Positions 17,715 through 25,654 of a stretch of DNA of 64,000 nt are shown here, one piece after another. Both the position numbers and the translations under genes were made by a program. The notes beneath the pieces were generated by a model, which was not told the DNA's origin, made no database searches, and saw only the letters and a list, made by a program, of their open reading frames with translations. Every line of letters begins with the position of its first letter. The first letter of the stretch is position 1. Location of the stretch: contig NZ_JAHKQR010000011.1 in assembly GCF_018860805.1 (NCBI RefSeq), positions 1,398,740-1,462,739 on the forward strand. The letters are read 5' to 3'. Origin of the DNA: Aestuariibacter sp. A3R04. Lineage in GTDB: Bacteria; Pseudomonadota; Gammaproteobacteria; Enterobacterales; Alteromonadaceae.

Positions 17715-17728
17715 TGTAACCGTTCACA
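17715..17728. promoter_or_regulatory. LacI-type operator, copy 1
   Basis: TGTAACCGTTCACA fits the LacI-family consensus TGNAANCGNTTNCA with one mismatch. It lies 104 bases upstream of the regulator start, in the divergent spacer, which is otherwise very AT-rich. Confidence 0.6.
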
Positions 17729-17891
17729 TTAGAATAATTAAAAATGCGTCAATGTTAATAAAGTGATGAAATAAACTGAAAACCGTCAACATAATAAAAA
17801 ACACGAACTAAACAAATAAAAACAATCACTTAATAATAAAAAAATGTATAAATTGAAATTATAAAAATACTTTTCACGAAAACACTAGACA

Positions 17892-17905
17892 TGTAACCGG
17901 TTTCA
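17892..17905. promoter_or_regulatory. LacI-type operator, copy 2
   Basis: TGTAACCGGTTTCA matches TGNAANCGNTTNCA at every fixed position. It lies 46 bases before the small-subunit gene, where it would block that promoter. Confidence 0.75.
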
Positions 17906-17950
17906 AATTAAATTAATGCAACATTTTATATACAAATAAAGGGGAACGCG

Positions 17951-18523
17951 ATGACTCTCTCTCGACGACAGCTCATTAAACAGTTCGGTGTATCCGCTGC
18001 AGCCGGAACCATTTTCTCTCCCAAAGCTTTTGCCATTGCCGGGCAGTTCCGTGAAACGGATACAGCCGAATCTCTAACCATGGCACCGGCGCTTGTAGAA
18101 ACGCTTGCACACATAGCAGATCATGTTATTCCCCGCACTGACACACCGGGTGCCCGGGATGTACTCTGTCATCACTTTGTTGTTCACCAGTTGCAACACG
18201 TGTACGACAAAGCCGACTATAACAAGGTAGAAGATCTTCTCACCTTCCTTCTTGAGGTTGGCAAGGACACCTCCTCGTTCCCGCAGATTTCATATGATAC
18301 GCAACGCAAAATCCTTGTTGATTTGGAACAAGCCGCATCGCCTTTTTCAGACATTCATCGCGATACATTTCGCTTAGTTAAGTCACTCATTGTATTTGGT
18401 TACTACACCTCAGAACCCGGTGCCACGAAAGAGTTGAAATACCTTGCTGTGCCCGGCGGATTTAAAGGTTCAGTTCCCCTTGACAGTGTGGGCAGTGCCT
18501 TTAGCTCCAAAGCGTATTACTAA
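17951..18523 (+). CDS. Gluconate 2-dehydrogenase subunit 3-family protein (small subunit)
   Basis: A 190-residue Tat-exported small subunit (PF13618 type). The twin-arginine signal SRRQLIKQFGVSAAAG (residues 4-19) is followed by a helical domain with the family features HIADHVIPRTDTPGA and VKSLIVFGYYTSEPGA. In related enzymes this subunit carries the Tat signal and hitch-hikes its flavoprotein partner to the periplasm; here the partner is the next gene, which has no signal of its own. An AAGGGGAA ribosome binding site precedes the ATG. It is the first gene of a three-gene operon. Confidence 0.9.
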   Translation: MTLSRRQLIKQFGVSAAAGTIFSPKAFAIAGQFRETDTAESLTMAPALVETLAHIADHVIPRTDTPGARDVLCHHFVVHQLQHVYDKADYNKVEDLLTFLLEVGKDTSSFPQISYDTQRKILVDLEQAASPFSDIHRDTFRLVKSLIVFGYYTSEPGATKELKYLAVPGGFKGSVPLDSVGSAFSSKAYY

Positions 18524-18543
18524 ATTCAGTTGCAGGAATCAAA

Positions 18544-20274
18544 ATGAACAAAGAACTGTATATCGATAAAACCAGTGAAACTTTTGATGCCATCGTCATT
18601 GGATCGGGCATGACCGGAGGCTGGGCCGCTAAGGAACTCACTGAGCGCGGGTTAAAAACCCTAATGATTGAAAGGGGGCGTGCCGTTGAGCACAGGAAAG
18701 ACTACATCACTGAGGGCAAGCCGCCCTGGCAGTATGAGTTTCGTACCAAAGTGGATAAATCCCTGAAAGATAAAAAATATCACATTCAGCAACAATGCTA
18801 TGCGTTCCACGATGGAACCAAGCATTTTTTCAGTGACGATAGCGCTTATCCCTATAGTACTGAACCAGGTACTGAATTCAGTTGGATCCGCGCTAACCAA
18901 CTCGGTGGTAAATCCCTGCTTTGGCACCGGCAATCTTATCGCATGAGTAAATTTGACTTTTTGGCCAATAAGGCAGACGGACACGGCAACGACTGGCCCA
19001 TTCGCTACGAAGATCTGGCCCCGTGGTACGAATATGTGGAACGATTTGTAGGGATTAGCGGTTCTGCAGAAGGCTTACCTCAACTCCCCGACAGCGTATT
19101 TCAGCCCCCATTTGAAATGACAGCGCCTGAGCGAGACTTCAAGCAAAAAATGGCCAAACTTGAGCCTGACAAACCTGTGATTATCAGTCGCTGTGCGCAC
19201 CTCACTGCACCACAACCACAACAAACGGCCCTTGGAAGAATTCAGTGTCAGGCCAGAAACGAGTGTCAAAAAGGTTGTTCATTTGGTGCTTACTTCTCCA
19301 CTCAGAGTGCTACACTGCCCGCCGCTGTAGCTACTGGCAAACTCTCTATTGCCACTAACAGCGTTGTGGAAAGTCTTATTTACGACGAAGTAAACAACCG
19401 TGTAGCCGGCGTGCGTGTGATAGATAACGAGACGCTAGAACAAAGAGAATATTTTGGCAAAATTGTATTTTTGTGTGCTTCCACCCTGGGCACCACACAG
19501 ATAATGCTAAACAGTCGGTCCCGGCGCTTCCCCAACGGCATTGCGAATAGCTCAGGTGTGTTGGGGCAATATTTAATGGATCACAATTACAACGCGGTGG
19601 TTTCTGCATCCATCGATGGCTATGAAAACGAATTCTACACCGGGCGTAGGCCAGCTTCTTTATATATTCCCAATTTTCATTACGAACCTTCCCGGTATCA
19701 CAAAGATTTCAAACGCGGCTACGCATTTGCCGGCGGGGCTTACCGGGAAGACTGGCAATCGATGGGCGCGTCAGAAGGTTTTGGCACTGAATTTAAGCAA
19801 AAGTTGCACATGCCAGGGGCATGGCGGATGAGTCTGGGTACCCAGGGTGAAATGCTACCAGACAGAGAAAATCAGGTAACGCTACACGCCACTAAAAAGG
19901 ACAAATGGGGCATTCCTCAGTTACACATTAATTGCCAATGGTCTGATAACGAACGTATTATGATGGAACGGTCTTTAGATGTTGGCGCATCTATGATGAG
20001 CAAAGCGGGCTTTACCAATATTGAGAAACGGTTGCGTAACAATGCGCCGGGATTGGCCATTCATGAAGTAGGGACTGCCCGCATGGGGAACGATCCTAAA
20101 ACCTCAGTGTTAAATAAGTACAATCAAACCCACGACATCGCCAACTTGTTTGTCACCGACGGTGCGAGCTTCTGCTCCAGCGGTGTTGGCAACCCTTCCC
20201 TTACCTTTATGGCGATCACTGCTAGAGCTGTCGACTATGCGGTGAAAGCTTACAAATCAGGAAAACTAGTATGA
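18544..20274 (+). CDS. GMC-family FAD oxidoreductase (glycoside/sugar dehydrogenase large subunit)
   Basis: A 576-residue flavoprotein of the GMC family. The FAD-binding Rossmann motif GSGMTGGWAAKEL is at about residues 21-33, the second FAD segment is near GGKSLLWHRQSYR (about 122-134), and the C-terminal active-site region has HEVGTARMG and VGNPSLTFMA. It has no signal peptide; the preceding Tat small subunit would carry it to the periplasm. Such pairs include glucoside 3-dehydrogenase and gluconate or sorbitol dehydrogenases. The lipoprotein isomerase next door points to 3-keto-glycoside formation, by inference. The start follows a GCAGGAAT ribosome binding site, and the stop overlaps the next ATG by 4 bases. 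Confidence 0.92.
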   Translation: MNKELYIDKTSETFDAIVIGSGMTGGWAAKELTERGLKTLMIERGRAVEHRKDYITEGKPPWQYEFRTKVDKSLKDKKYHIQQQCYAFHDGTKHFFSDDSAYPYSTEPGTEFSWIRANQLGGKSLLWHRQSYRMSKFDFLANKADGHGNDWPIRYEDLAPWYEYVERFVGISGSAEGLPQLPDSVFQPPFEMTAPERDFKQKMAKLEPDKPVIISRCAHLTAPQPQQTALGRIQCQARNECQKGCSFGAYFSTQSATLPAAVATGKLSIATNSVVESLIYDEVNNRVAGVRVIDNETLEQREYFGKIVFLCASTLGTTQIMLNSRSRRFPNGIANSSGVLGQYLMDHNYNAVVSASIDGYENEFYTGRRPASLYIPNFHYEPSRYHKDFKRGYAFAGGAYREDWQSMGASEGFGTEFKQKLHMPGAWRMSLGTQGEMLPDRENQVTLHATKKDKWGIPQLHINCQWSDNERIMMERSLDVGASMMSKAGFTNIEKRLRNNAPGLAIHEVGTARMGNDPKTSVLNKYNQTHDIANLFVTDGASFCSSGVGNPSLTFMAITARAVDYAVKAYKSGKLV

Positions 20275-21155
20275 AATTACGCGCATTAATTATACAGGCG
20301 TCGGCATTGGTCTTAGCACTTGTAGTAGCCGGCTGTAGCGATGATAAGTCGGACACGATGAAACCATCATCAAAAATAAGCGGAGAAACAATGCCGGGTA
20401 TTAGCGTGCAACTCTGGTCGGTAAAAGATGAACTCAAAGCCGATTTTAAAGGCACACTAGAACAAATCGCCGACATGGGCTTTGACGGTGTGGAGTTCGC
20501 CGGTGATTTTGGCCCTTACACCAACGACCCTAAAGGGTTGAAAACGTATCTCGATTCACTGGGTCTAAAAGCCAGTGGCGCCCATGTTGGCACAGCCACA
20601 CTGATGGAAAATCTGGACGATACTGCAGCTTTTTATCAGCATTTGGGCATTCAAGCACTCATCATTCCCTGGGACGATCGCGCGTTCGATGGTGACCGCG
20701 TCCATGAACTCATTGACGATTTGAAAACTATAGATCGCGGATTGAAGCCTTACAAGATGCAGGTTGGTTATCACAACCACGCAGAGGAATGGGCTGATTA
20801 TGCGGGCACCAGCTACTATGAATTTATAGCGGCCAACACACCAGATAGCGTGATCCTTCAACAAGACGTGGGTTGGACACTTCATGCTCAAAAAGATCCC
20901 ATCGCTTTTGTACAAGCTCATCCTGGACGGATATTCACAACGCACTTTAAATCTGATGTTGAAAATCAACCTGGCGCGACCCCGCTAATAGGCCAAGATG
21001 ATATCGACTGGTTGGCTATTTTCACGGCAACGGTTAAACACGGTGGGGCCAGTTGGATTGTTCTGGAACAGGAAGCTTACCCAAACGGCATGCGCCCGAT
21101 GGAAGCACTGCAAGCTAGCAAGAAGGGCTTTGACCACGTCTTACAAGCACAATAA
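20271..21155 (+). CDS. Lipoprotein sugar phosphate isomerase/epimerase-like TIM barrel
   Basis: A 294-residue xylose-isomerase-like TIM barrel (PF01261). It has a lipoprotein signal with lipobox VVAGC and Cys22, so it is membrane-anchored on the periplasmic side. Metal and active-site segments typical of the family are present: DGVEFAGDFG, GYHNHAEEW, LQQDVGW, TTHFKSDV and VLEQEAY. A periplasmic location fits a partner of the Tat-exported dehydrogenase made by the two genes before it. Translational coupling is shown by the ATGA overlap. Periplasmic proteins of this fold act on 3-keto sugars in other bacteria, which is the basis for the pathway guess. Confidence 0.88.
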   Translation: MKLRALIIQASALVLALVVAGCSDDKSDTMKPSSKISGETMPGISVQLWSVKDELKADFKGTLEQIADMGFDGVEFAGDFGPYTNDPKGLKTYLDSLGLKASGAHVGTATLMENLDDTAAFYQHLGIQALIIPWDDRAFDGDRVHELIDDLKTIDRGLKPYKMQVGYHNHAEEWADYAGTSYYEFIAANTPDSVILQQDVGWTLHAQKDPIAFVQAHPGRIFTTHFKSDVENQPGATPLIGQDDIDWLAIFTATVKHGGASWIVLEQEAYPNGMRPMEALQASKKGFDHVLQAQ

Positions 21156-21261
21156 CAGTAGAATATTGACCATCTAATTAAGGCTACTATTCAGTATTTC
21201 CAGTAGGAATTCGCCACAGAGACGTGTAGTGTGGAACTCTTTACCAGAGGGAAGTAATACT

Positions 21262-21843
21262 ATGCTGACACGTCTTTTATTACTTTTTAGTTGTTTTATC
21301 TGCGGGTGTTCTGTTGCGGCAATGGCACAATCATCAGGCTCTCTGAGTCCACTTTCTGTCCTGGCAGATTTGACAAACTTCCAGATTAACAGTCCGAACA
21401 TGGTCAGTGCCGGCTTGCCCGATGACATCCACCTTTCCCGACTCAATGCATTGGGCGTGACTCATGTTATCGATTTGATACCAGGTGACAGAGACGAGGA
21501 GCGTCACTCAGTGCGCAACTTGGGCATGAATTACCACAACATTCAGGTTGTGTGGGACAACCCCACTTATGAAAATTTTTCTGACTATGCCCATGAGGTT
21601 AGTGAAGCTCACAACGACGGCGGTCTGGTACTCACTCACTGTAAACTCAACTGGCGAGGCTCGGTGTTTACTTACCTTTATCGCATTACTGTCCAAGGCG
21701 AGGACGAAAGAGCAATGAAGGCAGAGATGCTCAAAACCTGGCAACCGAACGAAGTCTGGCTGGCATTTATTCAAAATGTGCTGAAAGAGTACAATAAGGT
21801 CCACGGTACTCATATTTCCACCAGCGTGACCGCATCCAAGTAA
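21262..21843 (+). CDS. Exported dual-specificity phosphatase-like protein with variant P-loop
   Basis: A 193-residue protein with an N-terminal export signal (cut near AMAQ). The body resembles the beta-lactamase-hydrolase/DSP-like phosphatase fold: SAGLPDDIHLSRLNALGVTHVIDL, then the putative P-loop THCKLNWRGS. This gives Cys-x4-Arg, one residue shorter than the canonical Cys-x5-Arg, so catalysis is uncertain. The ATG at 21262 follows GAGGGAAG at good spacing and begins the signal peptide; an upstream in-frame start at 21229 does not. It is separated from the operon before by about 100 bases and ends in a bidirectional terminator. Confidence 0.7.
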   Translation: MLTRLLLLFSCFICGCSVAAMAQSSGSLSPLSVLADLTNFQINSPNMVSAGLPDDIHLSRLNALGVTHVIDLIPGDRDEERHSVRNLGMNYHNIQVVWDNPTYENFSDYAHEVSEAHNDGGLVLTHCKLNWRGSVFTYLYRITVQGEDERAMKAEMLKTWQPNEVWLAFIQNVLKEYNKVHGTHISTSVTASK

Positions 21844-21850
21844 TGCATAA

Positions 21851-21887
21851 AAAAAGCCCGCTGACGACAACCTGTCAACGGGCTTTC
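21851..21887. terminator. Bidirectional terminator
   Basis: AAAGCCCGCTGAC (from 21853) pairs with GTCAACGGGCTTT (to 21885), with A-tract and T on the two sides. It separates the phosphatase-like gene from the convergent FadL gene. Confidence 0.8.
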
Positions 21888-21912
21888 GTTACCCCCATGA
21901 AACAACGCGGGC

Positions 21913-23217
21913 TTAAAAGGCGGTGTTTACCTGTACACTGAATATATGTGCTTTAGCGTGTTCGGTAGCTGTGAGATCACTTTGAATCGAGCCGATAGCA
22001 CGTTGCTGGCTCACGTCCGCTTCACGACCTTTAATGTAAACATAAGCGACATCAATATTGGTGTTGTCGGTGAGCGAATACGTCGCCCCTGCACTTACCC
22101 AATGACGGTCGGTATCAGGAATACTCAATGACCGATGGGCATAGCTAACCGCACCTTCATCGTAGGCATAACCTGCCCGCAACGTGAATGCGTCGTTGTA
22201 CAAATACGTTACACCTGCACTCACTCGCCATGTATCTTCAAAATCTTCTTGCTTCAGCAATAAGTCATAACCGCTGTCCAGGTTGGCTTCAAGTTTATCA
22301 AAGGTGCTCCAGTCAGTGTAATTGATGCTCCCCTGTAACGACCACTTGTGATTGATTTTCTGATCAACGGCCAATTCCGTAGTCGCAGCAAAGTTTAAAT
22401 CCAAACTACCACCCTGGTTGTAGAGTTCAGCGACATCGGGAATAAGTACGCCCAAATCAGATTTAATGTCACCTTCCAACGTCAACTGGGTTTCTGCGCG
22501 ATAGCTTAACGCTAAATTCGTGGCATCCGTAGGTTGCCAGAAAACACCGATGTTCCATCCATAGCCCACGTCATCACCTGACATCTCAACGATGGTTAAA
22601 TTCCCCAGCGCAGAATTACCCATAACAGTGCCGAAAACCTGAGGAATAGATGTACTGATTTTAGCGTCGGCATAGGTGATGTTCACCCCAACACCCAAAC
22701 TCAGCGTGTCTGACACTTTATAGGCCAAGGCCGGGTTCACGGTGAAGGATACGATTTCGGCTTCATCAGCATAGTGCAACGCGTTATAGTCATCACTGTA
22801 TTCAGTGGCAAGTCCGTAACTGGTGAACAGGCCGACTCCCCACGCCAGATTATCATTTAGCCCGGAAGTGTAAAACAACGACGGAATTACAGCTGTTTTT
22901 GCAATATCTTCTTCACTGGCATCTGAAGTGATGGTGTTTCCACCTACCGAGGTTGTCATTTCCCCACGAATGTCTACCTCGGGATTCAAATAACTGACCT
23001 GACCACTGAACTGTGCTTTGTCAAACGCTGTCAAAGCCGCAGGGTTTGTCGCTAATACAGAAGCGTTTTCTGGCATCGCAGCTTGCCCTGCCATGGCGCG
23101 ACCAAGCCCGTTAGCACTGTGTTCGTTAACCTGAAAACCCGCAGCGAAAACAGAAGAAGAAAAAAAACAGGCAATAGAAAGTGATAAAGCACTACGTACA
23201 AAAGCTTGTTGTATCAT
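21913..23217 (-). CDS. FadL/OmpP1-family outer membrane transport protein
   Basis: Outer-membrane beta-barrel of 434 residues that imports long-chain fatty acids or other hydrophobic compounds. A signal peptide (1-25, ending FAA) is followed by the family signature GFQVNEHSANGLGRAMAG that forms the N-terminal hatch, and ATNPAALTAF. The sequence ends in an aromatic strand (FSVQVNTAF), as expected for a barrel. I chose the ATG at 23217 because it begins the signal peptide; an upstream in-frame Met adds 22 residues without a signal. It is a single gene, downstream of the alcohol dehydrogenase but separated from it by a hairpin. Confidence 0.92.
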   Translation of the reverse strand: MIQQAFVRSALSLSIACFFSSSVFAAGFQVNEHSANGLGRAMAGQAAMPENASVLATNPAALTAFDKAQFSGQVSYLNPEVDIRGEMTTSVGGNTITSDASEEDIAKTAVIPSLFYTSGLNDNLAWGVGLFTSYGLATEYSDDYNALHYADEAEIVSFTVNPALAYKVSDTLSLGVGVNITYADAKISTSIPQVFGTVMGNSALGNLTIVEMSGDDVGYGWNIGVFWQPTDATNLALSYRAETQLTLEGDIKSDLGVLIPDVAELYNQGGSLDLNFAATTELAVDQKINHKWSLQGSINYTDWSTFDKLEANLDSGYDLLLKQEDFEDTWRVSAGVTYLYNDAFTLRAGYAYDEGAVSYAHRSLSIPDTDRHWVSAGATYSLTDNTNIDVAYVYIKGREADVSQQRAIGSIQSDLTATEHAKAHIFSVQVNTAF

Positions 23218-23313
23218 GAAAATCTCTACGTTGAAAAAATGCCGCCGCATACTACTGATAAGCGAACAAACCTTCAACAACATTTAAGACAACTGCTTAC
23301 TTTTAAAACAAAT

Positions 23314-23339
23314 GGCGGTAAATAGCGTCTTTTACCGCC
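23314..23339 (-). terminator. Hairpin downstream of alcohol dehydrogenase
   Basis: GGCGGTAAA (23314-23322) pairs with TTTACCGCC (23331-23339). Read on the minus strand it is followed by ATTTGTTTT, a weak U-tract, fitting a terminator for the dehydrogenase gene. Confidence 0.6.
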
Positions 23340-23367
23340 CTATTCGATACAAAACGGGATATTTATG

Positions 23368-24522
23368 CTAAACAGCCAAACGAAGTATTTCCCTGGCTTT
23401 TTCCAGATTAATATCCCCGTGCTCACCTAATGCCGTCAAACCGTTCTTTTCGAGGTTTGCCACCGCAGCATCCACAGCCTCTTCGTCGAGGCCATAGCCC
23501 GACAAACGCGTGGATACTCCCATTTGCTCGAAGAAATCCTGAACCGCTTTTATGGTTCTGTCTATGCGGGAACCATCGTTGCCGTCGACAATACCAAATA
23601 CCCGTTCACCCAACTGAAGGATCTTATCTTTCTTTTTATCCTGTTGAACGTACATTAGTGCAGGTAAAACCACGGCCAAAGTTTGGGCGTGATCCATATT
23701 GTACAGAGCCGTCAATTCGTGGCCTATCATATGAGTTGACCAATCCTGAGGGACACCTGCGCCAATGAGGCCATTAAGAGCCATGGTTGCCGACCACATC
23801 ACGTTGGCGCGGACGTCGTAGTTTTCTGGCTCTGCCAGCGCCTTCGGCCCTTCGCTAATCAGCGTCTGCAAGATACTTTCAGCAAAGCGATCTTGCAGCG
23901 GCGCATTCACAGAATACGTCAGATATTGCTCGATAACGTGAACAAACGCATCCACCACACCATTGCTCACTTGCCTGGTGGGCAGTGAAAAAGTATAAAC
24001 CGGATCTAACACAGCAAATACAGGTTGTAGCGTTGGCGATCCAAAGGCCCGTTTCTGTGATGTTGCTTTCTTTGTTACCACTGAGTTGCCGTTACTCTCT
24101 GAGCCTGTGGCCGGCAATGTCAGCACCGCTCCCACTGGCAGCGGGTTTTCAAATGCTGCTTTTTTGGTAAGAATATCCCATGCATCACCCTCAAAATTAT
24201 GTGCTGCAGCAATGAATTTAGCGCCGTCGATTACGCTGCCTCCCCCCACAGCCAGAATAAAATTGACTTTTTCCTCGCGTACCACGTTTACCGCTTTCAT
24301 TAGTGTTTCAAAAGTAGGGTTGGGCTCGACACCTGCAAACTCGACAAAACGCGTATTTTTCAATGCGTCGGTGACCTGATCATACACACCGTTTTTCTTT
24401 ATTGAACCACCGCCGTATAACAACAGCACGTTAGCATCAATCGGCAGTCGTGAAGCTATTTCGCTCACCTGCCCTTTACCAAACAGGATTTCCGTCTGAT
24501 TTTTAAAAGTAAAATTCAACAT
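23368..24522 (-). CDS. yqhD: Iron-containing (YqhD/BDH-type) alcohol dehydrogenase
   Basis: A 384-residue cytoplasmic NAD(P)H-dependent group III alcohol dehydrogenase, close to E. coli YqhD in length and start (MLNFTFKNQTEILFGKGQ). The cofactor motif is GGGSVIDGAKFIA. Metal ligands lie in DAFVHVIEQY (Asp and His) and in GHELTALYNMDHAQTLAV (two His). The family reduces short aldehydes, including products of lipid peroxidation. Start: the ATG at 24522 follows GAGGG; an upstream in-frame Met adds seven residues. A LysR-type regulator is divergent 123 bases away and is the likely controller, unlike the AraC-type YqhC of E. coli. Confidence 0.92.
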   Translation of the reverse strand: MLNFTFKNQTEILFGKGQVSEIASRLPIDANVLLLYGGGSIKKNGVYDQVTDALKNTRFVEFAGVEPNPTFETLMKAVNVVREEKVNFILAVGGGSVIDGAKFIAAAHNFEGDAWDILTKKAAFENPLPVGAVLTLPATGSESNGNSVVTKKATSQKRAFGSPTLQPVFAVLDPVYTFSLPTRQVSNGVVDAFVHVIEQYLTYSVNAPLQDRFAESILQTLISEGPKALAEPENYDVRANVMWSATMALNGLIGAGVPQDWSTHMIGHELTALYNMDHAQTLAVVLPALMYVQQDKKKDKILQLGERVFGIVDGNDGSRIDRTIKAVQDFFEQMGVSTRLSGYGLDEEAVDAAVANLEKNGLTALGEHGDINLEKAREILRLAV

Positions 24523-24645
24523 AAAAAAGCCCTCACTTCTCATTAATTCACTGAGTCAACAATTTGGTAGCTAACATACGCCTGTTGTACAAAGGTGAGA
24601 ATTCACTAAAATTTAGAGCAGCAATCAGATTTTTTATGGCTTTCT

Positions 24646-25551
24646 ATGTCTTACCTCACACAATTGAGAACCTTTGTTGAAGTGTATCGAGCACAAAACA
24701 TAACACGAGCGGCATCCAATCTGGGCATGTCACAGCCCGCTGTCACCGCCCATATTCAAACCATGGAAACGGTGATCGGCAAACCGCTTTTCAAACGAAA
24801 GGCCCGGGGTGTCGAGCCCACTTCTGTAGCACATGATTTAGCGCTACAGGTATCAACACACATCGATATTCTAGAGCAAAAAATTACCTCCGTACGCAGT
24901 CGCTCAAATGCGGTAATGGGTACCGTGAACATCGCTGGCCCTGCAGAATACCTCAGTGAAGTGTCTGGTCCGCAACTGGCTAACCTGCTCCAGTCAGGCA
25001 ATGTCAAAGTAGTGCTGCACATTGGCAACAAGGTAGATATCTATCAATCACTGGACGAAGAGCGGGTAGATATTGCAATAGCAGCATCCCTTCCGGACAG
25101 CAATCGCTTCGATTTTTCGGTACTGGACAAAGAGAAGTTAATGTTGGTCATGAACCGCGTAGAAGGAAAACAGCTGTTCGACAAAGATATCAGTGCAAAG
25201 CTATTAAACAGTTATAACCTGGTCACCTATGACCAGGAGCGTCCACTGGTCAGGCAGTATTTTCAGCAAGTCTTCAATGCACCCTGCGAGTCTAATGTGA
25301 TTGCGGTCTGTCCTGATATCCGCGCTATCGCCAGCATGATTAGAGCTGGTATTGGCTACTCTGTGCTTCCCGATTACCTGTGCAGAAATGCGGTTTCTAA
25401 GGGTGAATTAATTCAGCTAGGCCCGATTGGCCCTGAAAATTATATTTATCTGGTATGGAAGAAAGGTGCGCTGAAACACCCGCGAATAGCTTTCGCAAAA
25501 GACGTAATTAGTGCGTTTGCAAATATTAATTTAAATCACGGCACTTTTTGA
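24646..25551 (+). CDS. LysR-family transcription regulator
   Basis: A 301-residue LysR-type regulator. The winged helix-turn-helix (residues 1-60) includes NITRAASNLGMSQPAVTAHI; the C-terminal effector domain (about 90-295) is of the periplasmic-binding type. It is divergent from the YqhD-like dehydrogenase, the classic arrangement for a LysR regulator and its target, so control by aldehydes or redox stress is a reasonable inference. No effector can be read from sequence. Confidence 0.9.
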   Translation: MSYLTQLRTFVEVYRAQNITRAASNLGMSQPAVTAHIQTMETVIGKPLFKRKARGVEPTSVAHDLALQVSTHIDILEQKITSVRSRSNAVMGTVNIAGPAEYLSEVSGPQLANLLQSGNVKVVLHIGNKVDIYQSLDEERVDIAIAASLPDSNRFDFSVLDKEKLMLVMNRVEGKQLFDKDISAKLLNSYNLVTYDQERPLVRQYFQQVFNAPCESNVIAVCPDIRAIASMIRAGIGYSVLPDYLCRNAVSKGELIQLGPIGPENYIYLVWKKGALKHPRIAFAKDVISAFANINLNHGTF

Positions 25552-25654
25552 ATCGAATTGGTTAGACAAACAACTCACAAAAAATTAACATAACAAAAAA
25601 CCTCACTTACCAATAGGTGATAAGATTAATAAAAAATCTCCCCTACCAAAAACT

